DNA from: JANQLU01 sp964434955
GTDB taxonomy: Bacteria > Planctomycetota > Planctomycetia > Pirellulales > Pirellulaceae
Direction: 5' to 3'
NCBI GenBank assembly: GCA_964434955.1
Contig: CAYSXI010000034.1
Coordinates: 1-35,794 of the forward strand
DNA: 35,794 nt
Made by a program: the position numbers and the translations under genes. Under the pieces are notes generated by a model. That model worked only from the letters and a program-made list of their open reading frames with translations. It was not told the origin of the DNA and did no database searches. This document shows, one piece after another, positions 8,568 through 16,528 of the stretch (positions within the stretch are counted from its first letter, which is position 1; each line of letters begins with the position of its first letter).

Positions 8568-11500
8568 TCAAGGAATAAAAAGAAACTCGTTCGAGTTAAG
8601 CATCGCTCGACAAAACTGAGTCATTCCATGTTTGTCGATAAAGCCAAGGGCGTTGGACAATTCTCGGGCGGAGGGCTTGCGGGAATAACAAAGCTGGTAG
8701 GCCTTCTGGATTTTTGCATAAGTCAGTTGTTGTTTTTCCCGGACGTGAATCAGTGTTTCTTTATCGATGCGTTTCGCCAGGATGTCCGCCTGTTGCATCA
8801 TGAACAGACTGTTGAACAAGTTGAGTGCCTGTAAGGGGGTCGTCGATCGGCCGCGATCCGGGATGACCTGGCTCCCATCAGGACAATCAAAAGCCCCGAA
8901 AGTCGACTCGCGTTCCTGGCGAACTTTTGTCATGTAGACCATTCGCCGCCATTCGGTTGGTCCAAACGACTTTCGAGGGAAGTAATGCCGGACGTTTTCG
9001 AATTGGATTTCGAAAGCACTGAATCCAGGTCCGCCCATTTGAGGGTTCATGGATCCGCTAACGCTTACCACGCTGTCGCGGATGGATTCGGCCTCCAAAC
9101 GCCGCGGTGGAAATCGCCATAAGAAACGAGAATCCGCATCGATTTGCATGGCTTTTTTCTTTGGCAGACTCGACTGTTGCCAGGTTTTTGATAACAGGAT
9201 TTTTCGATGAAGCCTTTTGAGGGACCATTGATTTTCGATCAAGTCCGCAGCCAGCCAGTCAAGAAGTTTCGGATGGGATGGCCTTGTTCCGTTGATGCCA
9301 AAATCGCTGGCCGTGCTGACAATTCCCGTGCCGAAATGATGCTGCCAGATACGATTGACGATCACTCGAGCCGTCAAAGGGTTGTCTTTGTTGGCAATCC
9401 AACGCGCAAGTTCCAATCGCCTCTGCGGTTCCGTCGCACTCTCTTTCAATCCAAGGGAGCCAATCACACGAATTGCGTCTGGCGAAACAACTTCACGTTT
9501 GGACATCGGGTCACCGCGATGAAGGCGATGAGTGGCAGGCGGTTTGGTGTTGAATGTTCCAATGTAGGCCTGCGGAGTTTGCAGCAACGTTTCCCGTTGG
9601 CGTACCTTCTCGCGCAAATTTGAGAAAAGGTAGTCGGCAGATTTTTTTTCGTCGGGCGGCAACGATTCAAACTGATATTTGATGTTTTCTGTTTGATAAA
9701 AATCGTTCGGCAAGCGTCGGGTTGAGTCAGCAACCGTTTCCCATTCCCCGGCGGTGTTGAAAACTTTGATTTTGTACTTTGTCGCTGTTCGGTCGCTAAA
9801 CTTGCCCTCCCGATCCCTCGCCCAGCGGATCTGCGAGATCAACACTTTGCGGGGGAACTCGAGCTCAACCCAACTATTCTTTTTGGATCCTGAAATCCAG
9901 CTCCGCCCATTTCCGTACTTTCCATCGTTGATATGTTTCAACTGATGTTTGGGATCATTGGGCCAGGAACCGGACGCGCTGACTTTGACGCCGAGACTGG
10001 CCAAGGCGACATTCTCTCCGCCCTCCATGACTTCCAGTTCGTCAATACAAGGTTCGCCGCGATTGGCCTTTTCGATTTCGAATCTCAGTTTGGTAGCGTG
10101 CACCGGTTCGATCCGTTCGATGTTCAAAAGCGAGTTAATCGGCTTCCGCAATTGACTCAACTCCGCGGAACGCGAGTCGGATGAATCGGTTTTCTTGAAA
10201 AGGACTTTTTCGAAAACGACCATGTCGGCCGTGATCGCTGAACCTGATTTTCCACCGCGCAGGATGACAATCGAGCCCGGTCCGCAATCGTACTCGCCGG
10301 CGTTAAGGAAGCCACTCCAAAGTGGCTGCTTGGGGAGCGCGGCACCTGCTTTTTCATAAGCGGCAATTTGCTGATTCACGGTTGCCAGTAGTTTCTGGTC
10401 GGTTCGAGTCGTGGGGTCTCCGTCAGAATCAAGCCAATACTCGGCGTCCTTGCTGTGCGTGTCGAAACCACGTCCCCACGAAATCCAGATCCGGAACTTG
10501 CCGCGAACTTTTGGGCGATAGATCGCAAAATCGGTTCCCGGCTTGTTGGTCCACCATGAATAGCTCCCGACGCTGAAATTGGCGCTTCGGTTTTCGCCAC
10601 CCGGGTCGTCGCGAAATCCAGGATTGGTTCCCGCAGGATTAAAGCCCGCGCCATTCTGTGGAATCAAAGCCTCAAAACCCGGTCGTTGAATCAAGCTGAA
10701 GGTTGTGTCATCCACAAAGGTGAATCGCCTTTGTGTTTCCGGGATGTATTTATCGAGCCGACGAAGGACCGCGTGAATCGATTCGGTCGTTGCATCAAGT
10801 TGGCGTTTTCGATCCGTCGACAACGGGATCTTTCTTTCGCCATGCTGAACTCCGGCAAAGACCGCCTGGATCGCAAAGTAATCGGTCTGCGTGATCGGAT
10901 CGAACTTGTGATCGTGGCAACGAGCGCAACCCAACGTCAAGCCAAGAAAAGCAGTAGAAGTCGTATGAACAATATCGGCGAGCTCGTCCTGTCGTTGCAT
11001 CAGTGTCAAATTGATATCGGGACTTTTGACAATGTCATGGGGACCGCAAACCAAAAAGCCGGTTCCAAGCGGTTCGCCTAAAACGTCGCCGGCAATCTGC
11101 TCCATGACAAACTTGTCATAGGGTTTGTCGGAGTTAAATGCGTTGATCACCCAGTCACGATAATGCCAAGCATTGGGCCGTTCGCGATTTGTTTCATACC
11201 CGTCAGTTTCGCCAAACCTGGCGATATCCAACCAGTGTTGGGCCCATCGCTCACCGTAACGAGAATCGGCCAATACCTTGTCGACCAATCGTTGCCATGC
11301 GTCCTCGCGTTTGTCTTTGAGAAACGTATCAACTTCTGCCGGAGTCGGCGGCACTCCCAACATCACAAGATAAAGCCGCCGAATCAATTCGTTTCTTCTT
11401 GCACGACTTGATGGGGCAAGTTTCTTTGAGAGCAAATGAGATTCAACGAATTGATCGATTGGTTGCGTTGACCATTTCGCAAGTTGCTTGGGTGGCTGCG

Positions 11501-12050
11501 GTTTCGAAATCTTTTGCAGTGACCAATGATTTGACTGGAGAGCCGGTGGACGACCTTCCGAATCTTTGCTTTTGACGATCGGCATTTTCGCGCCTTGATC
11601 AATCCACTGCTTGATTGTCGCAACGTCCTTCTTGGGAACGAAGCCCCAGCTGGGTGGCATTCTCACATCGTCGTGCGTTTTTTCGAGGACGGCAATCAAC
11701 TCGCTATTCTTGGAGTCGCCCGGCACGATCCAGGCTTCACCAAAATCACCCCCCTCGACAAACGACTTTCGGCGATCGACGCGAAAACGGCTTTCCGCCT
11801 TTTTCGGGCCGTGGCAGGAGAGGCAGTGTTTATCAAAAATCGGCTTGATCTGCTTCAGGTAGTTGATCTTTGAGAGATTCCCCTTTTTGCGTTGGGAATC
11901 ATCATTTGTGTTTTTTGTGTCTTCCTCCTGTTGGAATTCCCGTTCGAAGGGTTGGCGGTCACCGACCCGGAACATGGAACTGACACTGGATGACGCGAAA
12001 AGGAAAATCGCGACGAGAACAAATGGGTTGAGTAAGGCATTCGATTTCAT
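8568..12050 (-). CDS. PSCyt1-DUF1549-DUF1553 protein with inserted discoidin and golvesin-like domains
   Basis: The 1160-residue protein has a signal peptide (about 1-25) and a PSCyt1 heme motif CLSCH at 76-80 with DVRMPP near 128-133. DUF1549 spans about 198-405, including LYLVMLGVPPTPAEVDTFL and a second CxxCH (CARCH, 375-379) followed by DHKFDPI. A beta-rich insert at about 490-625 resembles golvesin/xly-type modules. A discoidin (F5/8 type C)-like segment follows at about 660-775 (WISGSKKNSWVELEFPRKV). DUF1553 occupies about 875-1130 (LTARVIVNRIWQHHFGTGIV, FPPRRLEAESIRDSV). A strong GGAGG site (complement of 12056-12060) precedes the ATG by 5 bp. The two inserted binding modules suggest attachment to a polysaccharide or surface; the redox function is inferred from the heme sites. 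Confidence 0.93.
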   Translation of the reverse strand: MKSNALLNPFVLVAIFLFASSSVSSMFRVGDRQPFEREFQQEEDTKNTNDDSQRKKGNLSKINYLKQIKPIFDKHCLSCHGPKKAESRFRVDRRKSFVEGGDFGEAWIVPGDSKNSELIAVLEKTHDDVRMPPSWGFVPKKDVATIKQWIDQGAKMPIVKSKDSEGRPPALQSNHWSLQKISKPQPPKQLAKWSTQPIDQFVESHLLSKKLAPSSRARRNELIRRLYLVMLGVPPTPAEVDTFLKDKREDAWQRLVDKVLADSRYGERWAQHWLDIARFGETDGYETNRERPNAWHYRDWVINAFNSDKPYDKFVMEQIAGDVLGEPLGTGFLVCGPHDIVKSPDINLTLMQRQDELADIVHTTSTAFLGLTLGCARCHDHKFDPITQTDYFAIQAVFAGVQHGERKIPLSTDRKRQLDATTESIHAVLRRLDKYIPETQRRFTFVDDTTFSLIQRPGFEALIPQNGAGFNPAGTNPGFRDDPGGENRSANFSVGSYSWWTNKPGTDFAIYRPKVRGKFRIWISWGRGFDTHSKDAEYWLDSDGDPTTRTDQKLLATVNQQIAAYEKAGAALPKQPLWSGFLNAGEYDCGPGSIVILRGGKSGSAITADMVVFEKVLFKKTDSSDSRSAELSQLRKPINSLLNIERIEPVHATKLRFEIEKANRGEPCIDELEVMEGGENVALASLGVKVSASGSWPNDPKHQLKHINDGKYGNGRSWISGSKKNSWVELEFPRKVLISQIRWARDREGKFSDRTATKYKIKVFNTAGEWETVADSTRRLPNDFYQTENIKYQFESLPPDEKKSADYLFSNLREKVRQRETLLQTPQAYIGTFNTKPPATHRLHRGDPMSKREVVSPDAIRVIGSLGLKESATEPQRRLELARWIANKDNPLTARVIVNRIWQHHFGTGIVSTASDFGINGTRPSHPKLLDWLAADLIENQWSLKRLHRKILLSKTWQQSSLPKKKAMQIDADSRFLWRFPPRRLEAESIRDSVVSVSGSMNPQMGGPGFSAFEIQFENVRHYFPRKSFGPTEWRRMVYMTKVRQERESTFGAFDCPDGSQVIPDRGRSTTPLQALNLFNSLFMMQQADILAKRIDKETLIHVREKQQLTYAKIQKAYQLCYSRKPSARELSNALGFIDKHGMTQFCRAMLNSNEFLFIP

Positions 12051-12254
12051 TGTGGCCTCCGAGACTTCACCATTTTAAGTGCCGGAAAGGTTCAATGGAA
12101 AGAATATTACGTCGGTATTTTGCCTGCCGGGAAACCGGTCGCCGGGAAACCAATGGAAAAGACGATTCGGAAGCAATATTCAATCGCTACCCGAAAACGC
12201 CCCAAAATAAAGGTGGGCAACCGAGCAATCGGCTTGGGGTAGGCTTCCAGCCGC

Positions 12255-12287
12255 GGGGTTTGGGGCGGCGGGGTTGGGGCGGCGGGG
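12255..12287 (+). other. G-rich tract with five GGGG runs (potential G-quadruplex)
   Basis: Runs of four G occupy 12255-12258, 12262-12265, 12270-12273, 12276-12279 and 12284-12287, separated by loops of 2-4 bases (TTT, CGGC, TT, CGGC). It lies in the 267 bp between the end of the split Rad50 cassette and the start of the cytochrome gene, both on the minus strand, so the G-rich strand is the template strand. The rest of 12051-12317 holds no gene; a promoter for the cytochrome gene is expected there. Confidence 0.7.
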
Positions 12288-12317
12288 TTTCTTCAGCAGG
12301 TTTCGAGTTCCGGAGGT

Positions 12318-12992
12318 TCACCCATTGAACGAATCACGTTCGAACACACATTCAACATTCGCAACACCGTTCATACCGGGCGTCAGTTGGTAAATTTTGT
12401 CTGCATACTGTTCAAAGATTTCACGATCGTGGTGACTGATCATCAGGACCTGAATGCATAATTCGTGACANNNNNNNNNNNNNNNNNNNNNNNNNNNNCG
12501 AGGCACCAAGTCAGGGCGTAGCCAACAGTCCTGTTCGTCAAACACAAGGAACATCTGGTTTTGCTTTGATTCCAGTTTGGCCAAAGCGAAAATACGTAGA
12601 CCAATGGAAAGAATGTTCGCGACTGAACCGCCCTGCCCTTTGAGGATATCCTCCTTGAATCCGTCTCGTTCGACGAAAAAATCCACCGCGGCCGCATTGT
12701 TTTTCCAGCTGGCTTCTGCAACCAACTTGATCGGCTGTTCCAGCACTTCCTGCAAAGCCACGGTCAACTCGCGTTCGATCTCCCTCAATGAATCGCGAAA
12801 CAACTGATCGCTCAACGACTCGAGCGCATCCGAAACACGATTTGCAATGGAAAGGTAGCTCTCGATTTTCCGCAAGGATTGGTCGTTGGCCTTGTAGTCG
12901 GACTGGGTCTGCATCTCCAACTTGCGCAAGCCGGCAAACCGGGCCTGAAGGTCCTGCATTTTCTTCGTCGATTCCAAGCTCAGAGCCTTCAC
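12318..12992 (-). CDS. C-terminal half of a Rad50/SbcC-like ATPase (signature, Walker B, H-loop)
   Basis: The 224-residue frame spans an assembly gap. Residues 1-85 are a coiled coil. GQGGSVANILSIGLR (119-133) sits where the ABC signature belongs, although it lacks LSGGQ itself. Walker B is FLVFDEQD with D152 and catalytic E153. The H-loop follows as MISHHD (H187) after the gap. There is no Walker A, which is supplied by the gene at 14721-16196, so an active site should form only when the two proteins combine. The start is GTG, preceded in the same frame, nine bases upstream, by the TAG stop of the coiled-coil gene. GGAAGG before that TAG could serve as ribosome site. It is last in the four-gene minus-strand cassette. 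The 28 Ns keep the frame and roughly match the expected D-loop to H-loop spacing. Confidence 0.8.
   Translation of the reverse strand: MKALSLESTKKMQDLQARFAGLRKLEMQTQSDYKANDQSLRKIESYLSIANRVSDALESLSDQLFRDSLREIERELTVALQEVLEQPIKLVAEASWKNNAAAVDFFVERDGFKEDILKGQGGSVANILSIGLRIFALAKLESKQNQMFLVFDEQDCWLRPDLVPXXXXXXXXXXCHELCIQVLMISHHDREIFEQYADKIYQLTPGMNGVANVECVFERDSFNG
12471..12498. other. Assembly gap (28 N)
   Basis: Twenty-eight undetermined bases lie inside the Rad50 C-terminal-half gene, between the Walker B/D-loop segment (FDEQDCWLRPDLVP) and the H-loop segment (CHELCIQVLMISHHD). Both flanks translate in one frame across exactly this length, so the estimated gap size is probably right modulo 3. Confidence 0.99.
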
Positions 12993-12998
12993 CGCGAC

Positions 12999-13328
12999 CT
13001 ACCCTTCCAGCGATTCGTCTTCAAAGTCCGTGTCATCGGAACGATGAGAAAAGTCCTGATCGACTTGTTCAAGTTTCTTTTCGATTTCGTCCAGGTGATT
13101 CTGGTACTCGCGCTGCTGCTTCTCGTTCTCTTTTTGCAAATCGGCAAGCATCTTTTTCAGCTGTTCTGGATCGGCCGTGCCAAATAGCTTGTCCGCTTCT
13201 TTTTGCAACGACTCGAGATGATCCTTGGCACGTTCCAGGTTGTTGTCGGCAACCGCGCGTTCGCGATCCAAGTTGTTGTATCGTTCCAGCAAGGTTTCGA
13301 CCGGTTGCAAGTTGGATTCTTCCGTCAT
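12999..13328 (-). CDS. Small coiled-coil protein of the split Rad50 cassette
   Basis: The 109-residue protein is almost entirely heptad-like and charged (VETLLERYNNLDRERAVA, then LKKMLADLQKENEKQQREY) and ends in an acidic tail (SDDTDFEDESLEG). It has no signal peptide or catalytic motif. It lies 71 bp after the nuclease gene, and its TAG stop is followed in the same frame by GTC GCG GTG, the start of the Rad50 C-terminal half. The N-terminal half has roughly 200 residues of ascending coil before its zinc hook. This protein (109) plus the first 85 residues of the C-terminal half would supply a descending helix of similar length. I infer it is part of the Rad50 coiled-coil arm, either a separate subunit or one gene cut by an amber codon. 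Confidence 0.72.
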   Translation of the reverse strand: MTEESNLQPVETLLERYNNLDRERAVADNNLERAKDHLESLQKEADKLFGTADPEQLKKMLADLQKENEKQQREYQNHLDEIEKKLEQVDQDFSHRSDDTDFEDESLEG

Positions 13329-13399
13329 GATTCACTCGGTGTCTGTCGTTTATTATTTCAGTGTCAATCTTCGCTTATCAATCTTTGTTGAACTCAAGT

Positions 13400-14728
13400 T
13401 CAGGCGGTTTCGTTCAAGACTTGTTTGGCTAACGCTCGAATCTCGTCGGCAACAGGCTCGTCGAAAGTTTCAAGATTCGATTCCAGGAACGATTGAAGTC
13501 CCGCTCCCGTTTCGGTCCTCCTGGCCAACATTTCTTTAAGTCCCGTTACAAAGGCTGAGGGCTGGTCGCCTTCGTCATGACTGTCAACAATTGCCGAATG
13601 AAAAACTTCATCAAATGGCCGATGAGGGACTTCGATAAAATCATGACGCCAACCATCTTGTTCAATATCGCGATCCCTATCGATATCGATGCGTAACACC
13701 GAAGGACGATGGTCTCGTGTTGCGTCACTTCGCTTCCGCCGAGTGATGTTTCCGGGTGTCAAAACCGTCGTCTTGCCAAGATGGTAATTTTCCAAACGCC
13801 GGTGAATATGACCATTGATCAATATGTCAAATGGTAGACTGACATCCAGTTTGACGTTGCCAACTTCTTCGTAGCCAGGCACGATCAAGTCATGGTGCGA
13901 AAGCCAAACCACCAACGGATCGACGACATCCGTGAGGTTCAACTCATGGGGTAGATTACGGCCCCAAGATGTCCCACCGATCACGACCGTTCTTGAGCCA
14001 ATTTTTGCTTTGAGCTGTTGTCGCTCGCTCAATAGAATCAGGCGATTGGATTCGCAAAGGATGCTTAAGCTGTCGTGCGTGTTTAGTTCGCTTTCGTGAA
14101 CGTCATGATTTCCATAGACGCCGGCAATCGGTTGGTCGAACATTTCAAGAAGTTCAACAATCAACCAATTCGGGTTGTTGCGAGGCAACTGGAATAAGTC
14201 TCCCAAGATCAAGGGGAAGAGCTTTTCCTGTTTCGCGTAGTCCAATGCCCAACGCAACTTGGCCAAGATCGTGCGCGGATAATCATCCTTGCGAAAACCG
14301 GGGACGCGCGCCTCCAGGTGCGGATCCCCAATGATCAACAGTCCCGCGTATCCGTCGCCTAAGTCAATGCTTCGTGAATCGAATGGGCTGGTTTCATGGC
14401 CAGTGTGGGCCCGTGTTTCCGGTGACGTTGTTCCGCCCGTTTTTGTTTCTGTCGTTGTCGTCGATTCCGTTGTTGTCGATTCCGTTGTTGTCGATTCCGT
14501 TGTCGGCAAGAGGCCCTCATCTGATCCCGCCTGAGGCTCGGTTGTTGCTAGCCGCAACTCGCCATGATGGGGTGCAGGCGTTTCGTGCTCAGTATTTTCG
14601 GAATTGGTTCGTTTGAGGGCTTCCTCCGCAGGTTCCAGATCGTCCACGGCTCCTCCATCGACTGTTTCTTTGTCCCCGGATGAATCGTCATCCGGGTTGC
14701 CGTGGATGTCGAATAGGAAATCACTCAT
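13400..14728 (-). CDS. Mre11/SbcD-type metallophosphoesterase nuclease
   Basis: The 442-residue protein carries the full set of metal-binding motifs of the Mre11/SbcD calcineurin-like family: GDPHL (D135, H137), LGDLF (D177), GNHDVHE (N207, H208, D209), SHHD (H278) and NGHIH (H307, H309). It is therefore predicted to be an active Mn-dependent DNA nuclease working with the Rad50-like ATPase. The first 125 residues are a hydrophilic, low-complexity extension with a TTEST repeat, absent from typical SbcD. The ATG at 14728 overlaps the upstream gene's stop in ATGAGTGA, giving an 8-bp overlap and likely translational coupling; an in-frame GTG at 14734 is less likely. The C-terminus probably contains the Rad50-binding region. 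Confidence 0.88.
   Translation of the reverse strand: MSDFLFDIHGNPDDDSSGDKETVDGGAVDDLEPAEEALKRTNSENTEHETPAPHHGELRLATTEPQAGSDEGLLPTTESTTTESTTTESTTTTETKTGGTTSPETRAHTGHETSPFDSRSIDLGDGYAGLLIIGDPHLEARVPGFRKDDYPRTILAKLRWALDYAKQEKLFPLILGDLFQLPRNNPNWLIVELLEMFDQPIAGVYGNHDVHESELNTHDSLSILCESNRLILLSERQQLKAKIGSRTVVIGGTSWGRNLPHELNLTDVVDPLVVWLSHHDLIVPGYEEVGNVKLDVSLPFDILINGHIHRRLENYHLGKTTVLTPGNITRRKRSDATRDHRPSVLRIDIDRDRDIEQDGWRHDFIEVPHRPFDEVFHSAIVDSHDEGDQPSAFVTGLKEMLARRTETGAGLQSFLESNLETFDEPVADEIRALAKQVLNETA
14460..14503 (-). repeat. 15-bp coding minisatellite in the nuclease gene
   Basis: About three direct copies of GTCGATTCCGTTGTT (plus-strand reading) encode the repeated Thr-Thr-Glu-Ser-Thr segment in the non-conserved N-terminal extension of the nuclease. 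Confidence 0.85.
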
Positions 14729-16196
14729 GGTCACCGCCTTGGCCCAGCGGTGCCGACTTGGCTTCCGCTCGTTTCAACCGTTGAAGTGAAAGTCCCAAAC
14801 GACCGCGGTTCCAGGTTACCTGTTTCGAATCAATTGCCTGCCCACAAGTTGGGCAGTCATCCATTTCATCGAGCGCTTTTGTCAGGAGAGCGTTGACGTC
14901 TTCGCATTGCACGTTCAACTCGACAAAGATCTTGCTTTGCCGCTCTCGTTCCGCTTGCTGCTTTTCCAGTTGCCCAACCTGGTCGGCGATTCTTTTGATA
15001 CTCTGTGCGTCGGTAAACTCGGGAGGCGACTGAATCGTTTGCAGCAAATTCTTTCTGGCAGCAACACGTTCAAACTCACTCTGCGACTCCGACAAGGCCT
15101 TTTCAATGGTCGACAATGGTCGGGTGTCTTGAAGACGGGGAGGCGACAATAGCCCCTCGAGTAATTTTTGCCTGGCGGTCAATTGTTCACGGGAGTCGAT
15201 TGCTTCAAGCAACAACCCAACCATTTGCTCCAAGCGAAGGGTCGATCGAACCGTGGGTGCTTCTTTCAACTCGCTGAGCGCCTTCTGCTGTTGCTGCAAA
15301 TGAAGGCAGGATGTCCTCGCCTGATTCAATTGCTCAAGCATGCACTCGAGTTGTTCGATCCGTTTTTGCCTCTGAGTGATCTCGTGACTCTGCCTCGACA
15401 AATCGGAAAGTTGTCCGTCGATTTCATCCAACGGTTTTAGTGAATCAAGTCGTCGATTCAGTTTTTGCTGCTGGCGGAGAAGTGCCTTCCTCTCGGCTTT
15501 CGCATCCTTGATCTTCACCCGATGCAATTGCTGCATCTCAATCAATTTGTAGGTGTCCGATGACGAAGCAAAAAAAGCTGCCCGATCCGAAGCACCGTCA
15601 TTGAGCAGAAAAATGGGAGACTTTTGCTCGCCGAAATGGACGTCGACAGCGTCGCGGTTGGTTTCGACCAATGCCATCCGCAATGCATCATGCAAATCGT
15701 CAGGAGTCTTTCCGCGCAATCGGTTGCCAGCGTCGCGGCCGTCGATCTCATAACTCACCTTGTTTTTGAAGCGGCGCCAAACGATCTCATGCGTTTCGCC
15801 TGATTCGTCGACCGTTTCGACGGTCACACTGCAATCGTTCTCGCCATGGCGAACCATGAAGTCGCCCTGAACATTTCGGCTGATCACTTGAAGCGCAGCA
15901 ACCAGTGCCGATTTGCCCGAGTTGTTTTCGCCAATCAGGACCGTCAACCCACCCTGAGTAAATGGACCGTCCTTAGTATTTGGACCGTCCTTAGTATTTG
16001 AACCATCCTTAGTATTTGAACCGTTCTGAGAATTCGAGTTGGTGGCAGGAGGATTCTGACCGTCTTGCGAAACCGGCGCGCTTCCTGGCAAGCTTCCTGG
16101 AGCGCTTCCTGGAGCGCTTCCTAGCAAATTGCCTGCCGGTTCGATCACCGTCGAAGCATGCGACATGAAATTCTTCAAGACAATCCGTCGAATCAT
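14721..16196 (-). CDS. N-terminal half of a Rad50/SbcC-like ATPase, ending after the zinc hook
   Basis: The 491-residue protein begins MIRRIVLKNFMSHASTVIE, the classic SMC/Rad50 first strands, and has Walker A GENNSGKS at 89-96. Between them is a low-complexity insert (about 23-82) of SAPG and NTKDG repeats that family members lack. A long coiled coil runs from about 245 to 447, and the zinc-hook motif CPTC (448-451) is followed by only 40 residues before the stop. Signature, Walker B and H-loop are absent and occur in the gene at 12318-12992. Start choice: ATG at 16196 is preceded by AAAGGAG, whereas the frame stays open upstream to 16418 without homologous sequence. It is the first gene of the cassette and overlaps the nuclease gene by 8 bp. 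Confidence 0.87.
   Translation of the reverse strand: MIRRIVLKNFMSHASTVIEPAGNLLGSAPGSAPGSLPGSAPVSQDGQNPPATNSNSQNGSNTKDGSNTKDGPNTKDGPFTQGGLTVLIGENNSGKSALVAALQVISRNVQGDFMVRHGENDCSVTVETVDESGETHEIVWRRFKNKVSYEIDGRDAGNRLRGKTPDDLHDALRMALVETNRDAVDVHFGEQKSPIFLLNDGASDRAAFFASSSDTYKLIEMQQLHRVKIKDAKAERKALLRQQQKLNRRLDSLKPLDEIDGQLSDLSRQSHEITQRQKRIEQLECMLEQLNQARTSCLHLQQQQKALSELKEAPTVRSTLRLEQMVGLLLEAIDSREQLTARQKLLEGLLSPPRLQDTRPLSTIEKALSESQSEFERVAARKNLLQTIQSPPEFTDAQSIKRIADQVGQLEKQQAERERQSKIFVELNVQCEDVNALLTKALDEMDDCPTCGQAIDSKQVTWNRGRLGLSLQRLKRAEAKSAPLGQGGDHE
15964..16030 (-). repeat. 18-bp coding minisatellite in the Rad50 N-half
   Basis: About 3.7 copies of GGACCGTCCTTAGTATTT (plus-strand reading) start at 15964, 15982, 16000 and 16018. 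They encode the Asn-Thr-Lys-Asp-Gly repeat just before Walker A. Confidence 0.9.
16081..16128 (-). repeat. 12-bp coding minisatellite in the Rad50 N-half
   Basis: Four copies of a 12-bp unit close to CTTCCTGGAGCG start at 16081, 16093, 16105 and 16117. They encode Ser-Ala-Pro-Gly-type repeats in the same insert. Confidence 0.88.
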
Positions 16197-16528
16197 TGAA
16201 TCCTCTTCTCCTTTCAACAAATCATAGGGCAATTCCTGTAAATAAGAAGCTCCGGACGTGACACGTTCGGTCAATCGTGAAGAGAAAAACGGGGATTTTG
16301 CAGCAGAAAACTCAACGAATGGCGCGACGCAAAGAATCACACGGCAAGAAGTGATGTGGTGCCCATTTCTTGAAGCGTCAAAACTCAAGTCGCCAACCCG
16401 GCCGGTTGGAAGAGACATTCCCGGTCGGACTCGAGTTCCGGCTGCCAGCGACGCTCATCCGACTCGCTGAATCGAAGCCCGCTCAATGCTGGGTCTTGAT
16501 TGGGCACGAAGCGATTTGACGCGGCAAA
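16197..16528. promoter_or_regulatory. Intergenic region upstream of the split Rad50 cassette
   Basis: These 332 bp hold no supported gene. The Rad50 N-half frame stays open to 16418 but without a recognisable protein. The region should contain the cassette promoter and the 3' end of the TPR transcript. An imperfect stem (GCCC-TCAA against TTGA-GGGC, about 16473-16501) lies just past the TPR stop but has no clear T-run. Confidence 0.4.

Noticed and set aside
16197..16418. Upstream extension of the Rad50 N-half by 74 residues
   Set aside because: The protein family begins at MIRRIVLKNF, and a good ribosome site (AAAGGAG) precedes that ATG.
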